From Pseudoselenomonas ruminantium (lineage in GTDB: Bacteria > Bacillota > Negativicutes > Selenomonadales > Selenomonadaceae), in NCBI GenBank assembly GCA_002448495.1, contig DJYL01000089.1:1-16853 (forward strand): a stretch of DNA of 16,853 nt. The letters are read 5' to 3'. Position numbers and translations under genes: made by a program. Within the stretch, counting starts at the first letter, position 1. The number at the start of each line of letters is the position of its first letter. Of this stretch, positions 16,053-16,853 are shown piece by piece. The notes below the pieces were generated by a model. It did not search any database and was not told where the DNA came from. It was given only the letters and a program-made list of their open reading frames with translations.

Positions 16053-16097
16053 AAAAGCGGTTTGACAAGCCCATATCCGGTTTGTCAAACCGCTTTT
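16053..16097. terminator. Bidirectional terminator between the SGNH gene and the ligase gene
   Basis: A perfect 16-bp inverted repeat (16053-16068 with 16082-16097) encloses 13 bases. A runs on the left and T runs on the right give a T tail in both directions, serving both convergent genes. The 5' arm contains GTTTGACAAGCC, which resembles the core of the hairpin repeats at 11654-12038. Confidence 0.9.
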
Positions 16098-16109
16098 ATT
16101 TTGTTCCTG

Positions 16110-16853
16110 TTAGGACAGCATATTTACCAATTCTTCCGGACTGATAAGCTTTGTTCCCATTTCCCGTGCCTTAACGGCCTTGGAACTGGTGCTGTTTACA
16201 TCCTGTATAACCAGATAATCGGTCTTGCCGCTGACGGCTTTTCCTTCCTTTCCTCCGGCCTTTTCAATAAGGTCCACATAATAACTGCGCGGCTGCGCCA
16301 TCTTGCCGGTCAGGACAAAAATCTTGCCCGCAAAATCACCAACTGGAGCTTCCTGCTTTTCGTAAGCTGCAATGCTGACATACTGTTTTAGGTTCTCTAC
16401 TGCTGTAGAAAACTCTGCTGACGATACCACTTCAGCCGTCTTAGGGCCAATACCGTTTATCTCCTGCAGCATTTCCTGTGGAGACGGTTCCTCTGCCAGT
16501 TTTTGCAGTACATGATCGAGACTGCCAAATTCATCGGCCAAAATCTTGCCCACATCCGTGCCAATGCCCGGCAGGCAAAGCGCCTTGATAAAGCGAGGCA
16601 GTTCCACATCACGGCTGGCAGCTTGAATACTGCCATAGAGTTTTTCCGCCGATTTTTCGGCAAAGCCCTCTAATGCCATGAGCATATCCTTCGTAAACGC
16701 AAACATGATGGTATACATAGGACGTTCAGCCGGATGATGTTCCTTCCAGTACGCCACCATCTTGCGGGCCGTTTCAATGGACAAACCGTCAATATTCAGC
16801 ACATCCTTGCCGCCGACAAAGGCAATGTCCTGCGCAATGCGCTCATCACAGGC
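16110..16853 (-). CDS. ligA: NAD-dependent DNA ligase, C-terminal part
   Basis: The frame is open to the right window edge, so the adenylation and OB domains lie outside. What remains begins near the last cysteine of the zinc finger (reading ACDERIAQ), then shows DVLNIDGLS, the helix-hairpin-helix array (SLPGIG-like CLPGIGTDVGKILADEFGSL, INGIGPKTAEVV) and a BRCT domain starting GKIFVLTG and ending SPEELVNML. LigA seals nicks during replication and repair. The domain order fits LigA, but several segments are unusual: a long insert-like AYWKEHHPAERPMYTIMFAF after the zinc finger, and a BRCT with TDYLVIQDVNSTSSKAVKA. It could be a divergent main ligase or a second LigA-like paralogue. Confidence 0.85.
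   Translation of the reverse strand, partial: ACDERIAQDIAFVGGKDVLNIDGLSIETARKMVAYWKEHHPAERPMYTIMFAFTKDMLMALEGFAEKSAEKLYGSIQAASRDVELPRFIKALCLPGIGTDVGKILADEFGSLDHVLQKLAEEPSPQEMLQEINGIGPKTAEVVSSAEFSTAVENLKQYVSIAAYEKQEAPVGDFAGKIFVLTGKMAQPRSYYVDLIEKAGGKEGKAVSGKTDYLVIQDVNSTSSKAVKAREMGTKLISPEELVNMLS

Overview
The window looks like a chromosomal segment of an anaerobic diderm Firmicute of the Negativicutes, most likely near the Selenomonadaceae. This is an inference from gene content and style, not from a database match. The signs are AGGAGG-type ribosome sites, a T-box leader on thrS, a flavin reductase-rubredoxin fusion typical of strict anaerobes, a BioY biotin transporter, and an IlvD that looks oxygen-sensitive. 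Most housekeeping genes lie on the minus strand. The plus strand carries three genes of a more accessory kind.

Layout, left to right. 1-308: start of a zinc-type ABC transporter ATPase (minus, cut by the window edge). 351-4823: ftsY and smc, a tightly packed minus-strand pair. 4948-5568: flavin reductase-rubredoxin gene, divergent from smc. 5659-6381: secreted VanY-type D,D-carboxypeptidase. 6426-6461: bidirectional terminator. 6490-8409: thrS, with a complete T-box leader and a consensus promoter up to 8715. 8851-9414: bioY, whose promoter is built into the terminator hairpin of the upstream lysS. 9511-11529: greA-lysS operon with a consensus promoter at 11575-11603. 11604-12066: gene-free region holding three copies of a hairpin element. 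12067-13719: ilvD. 13798-14334: cobO. 14420-16039: secreted multi-domain SGNH hydrolase (plus). 16053-16097: bidirectional terminator. 16110-16853: C-terminal part of an NAD-dependent DNA ligase (minus, cut by the window edge).

The genes form several separate functional groups: chromosome organisation and membrane protein targeting (smc, ftsY), charging of tRNA (thrS, lysS), transcript elongation (greA), cofactor supply (bioY, cobO), branched-chain amino acid synthesis (ilvD) and cell-envelope modification (the VanY protein and perhaps the SGNH protein).

The most unusual content is at 11654-12038. Three hairpins of 79-83 bases share one strict design: a 14-16 bp outer arm, a 4-bp block closed by two G-T wobbles, a 7-bp stem, a 3x3 internal loop, and a nearly invariant 23-base core. 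The arm sequences are completely different from copy to copy, yet each remains self-complementary. The wobbles pair only on one strand, which gives each copy a direction: the first points left, the other two right. I do not recognise the family. It reads as a structured RNA or single-strand DNA hairpin repeat kept by selection for shape.
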